From CAZOGW01 sp964579415 (GTDB taxonomy: Bacteria > Actinomycetota > Acidimicrobiia > Spongiisociales > UBA5794): a stretch of DNA of 12,609 bases. Position numbers and translations under genes: made by a program. The notes below the pieces were generated by a model. The model saw nothing but the letters and a program-made list of their open reading frames with translations. It searched no databases and was not told the origin of the DNA. The DNA is taken from contig CAZOGW010000085.1 in assembly GCA_964579415.1 (NCBI GenBank), positions 1 through 12,609 of the forward strand, given 5' to 3'. This document shows, in pieces, positions 12,564 to 12,609 of the stretch. Position 1 is the first letter of the stretch; each line of letters begins with the position of its first letter.

Positions 12564-12609
12564 TACACCGCATCCAGACCGACGGCCCTCCGGGCCAACC
12601 TCTGGTAAC
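12563..12609 (-). CDS. C-terminal end of an unidentified minus-strand gene (partial)
   Basis: The minus-strand frame entering from the right edge reads YQRLARRAVGLDAV and stops with TAG (complement of 12563-12565). Twelve of fourteen third codon positions are G or C, as in the genes of this window, while the other two minus frames look worse. An Arg/Ala-rich helical C-terminus is plausible, but 14 residues cannot identify the family. It would converge on the kinase-like gene with the heptamer array between them. An inverted repeat CCAGA...TCTGG (from 12573 and ending at 12606) overlaps it and could be incidental. Confidence 0.45.
   Translation of the reverse strand, partial: YQRLARRAVGLDAV

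Noticed and set aside
12563..12609. tRNA or terminator at the right edge
   Set aside because: The CCAGA...TCTGG and GGCCC/GGGCC pairings are short and fall in a reading frame with good codon bias; no cloverleaf can be drawn.

Overview
The window is GC-rich chromosomal DNA from a bacterium, most likely an actinomycete relative (Actinomycetota, possibly Acidimicrobiia-like). The grounds are an actinobacterial-type GuaB3 next to guaA, a long NrtR-type Nudix/winged-helix regulator, GTG starts, strong GC3 bias, and several genes whose -10 box sits where a leaderless transcript would need it. The placement is an inference from gene types and base composition only.

Layout. Bases 1-257 are non-coding and full of strong hairpins, including the likely nadC terminator; this looks like a dispersed extragenic element. 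Bases 258-3639 (minus strand) are a tight, overlapping nadA-nadB-nadC operon for de novo NAD synthesis from aspartate. It has a recognisable promoter (TTGCAC-17-TACCTT) and a tandem inverted-repeat operator just downstream of the predicted start of transcription. Facing away from it is a secreted multidomain GH53 endo-galactanase (3901-6801), with a LacI-like operator upstream and a strong terminator downstream. Then come an ASCH-like/winged-helix protein (6872-7456, plus) and, convergent with it, an NrtR-family NAD regulator with a degenerate Nudix box (7478-8395, minus). Upstream of nrtR on the same strand is a VapBC toxin-antitoxin pair (8416-9056) with a palindromic operator over its promoter. 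Next is a guaB3-guaA operon for GMP synthesis (9148-11870, minus). A shikimate-kinase-like gene (12005-12517, plus) diverges from it, and the C-terminal end of another minus-strand gene closes the window.

How it fits together. NrtR-family proteins sense NAD-derived nucleotides and repress NAD genes, so the NrtR here is the obvious candidate for the nadA operator 4.7 kb away. The nadABC and guaB3-guaA promoters share the extended -10 string TGTTACC, and each carries an inverted repeat at or just after the predicted start.

The least explained signal is a heptamer tandem repeat (consensus TAGTACY, with the variant TAGTACG). It occurs at four places (7452-7474, 9114-9145, 11960-11980, 12501-12563), always in gaps between genes, in both orientations, and several times supplying the stop codon of a neighbouring gene.
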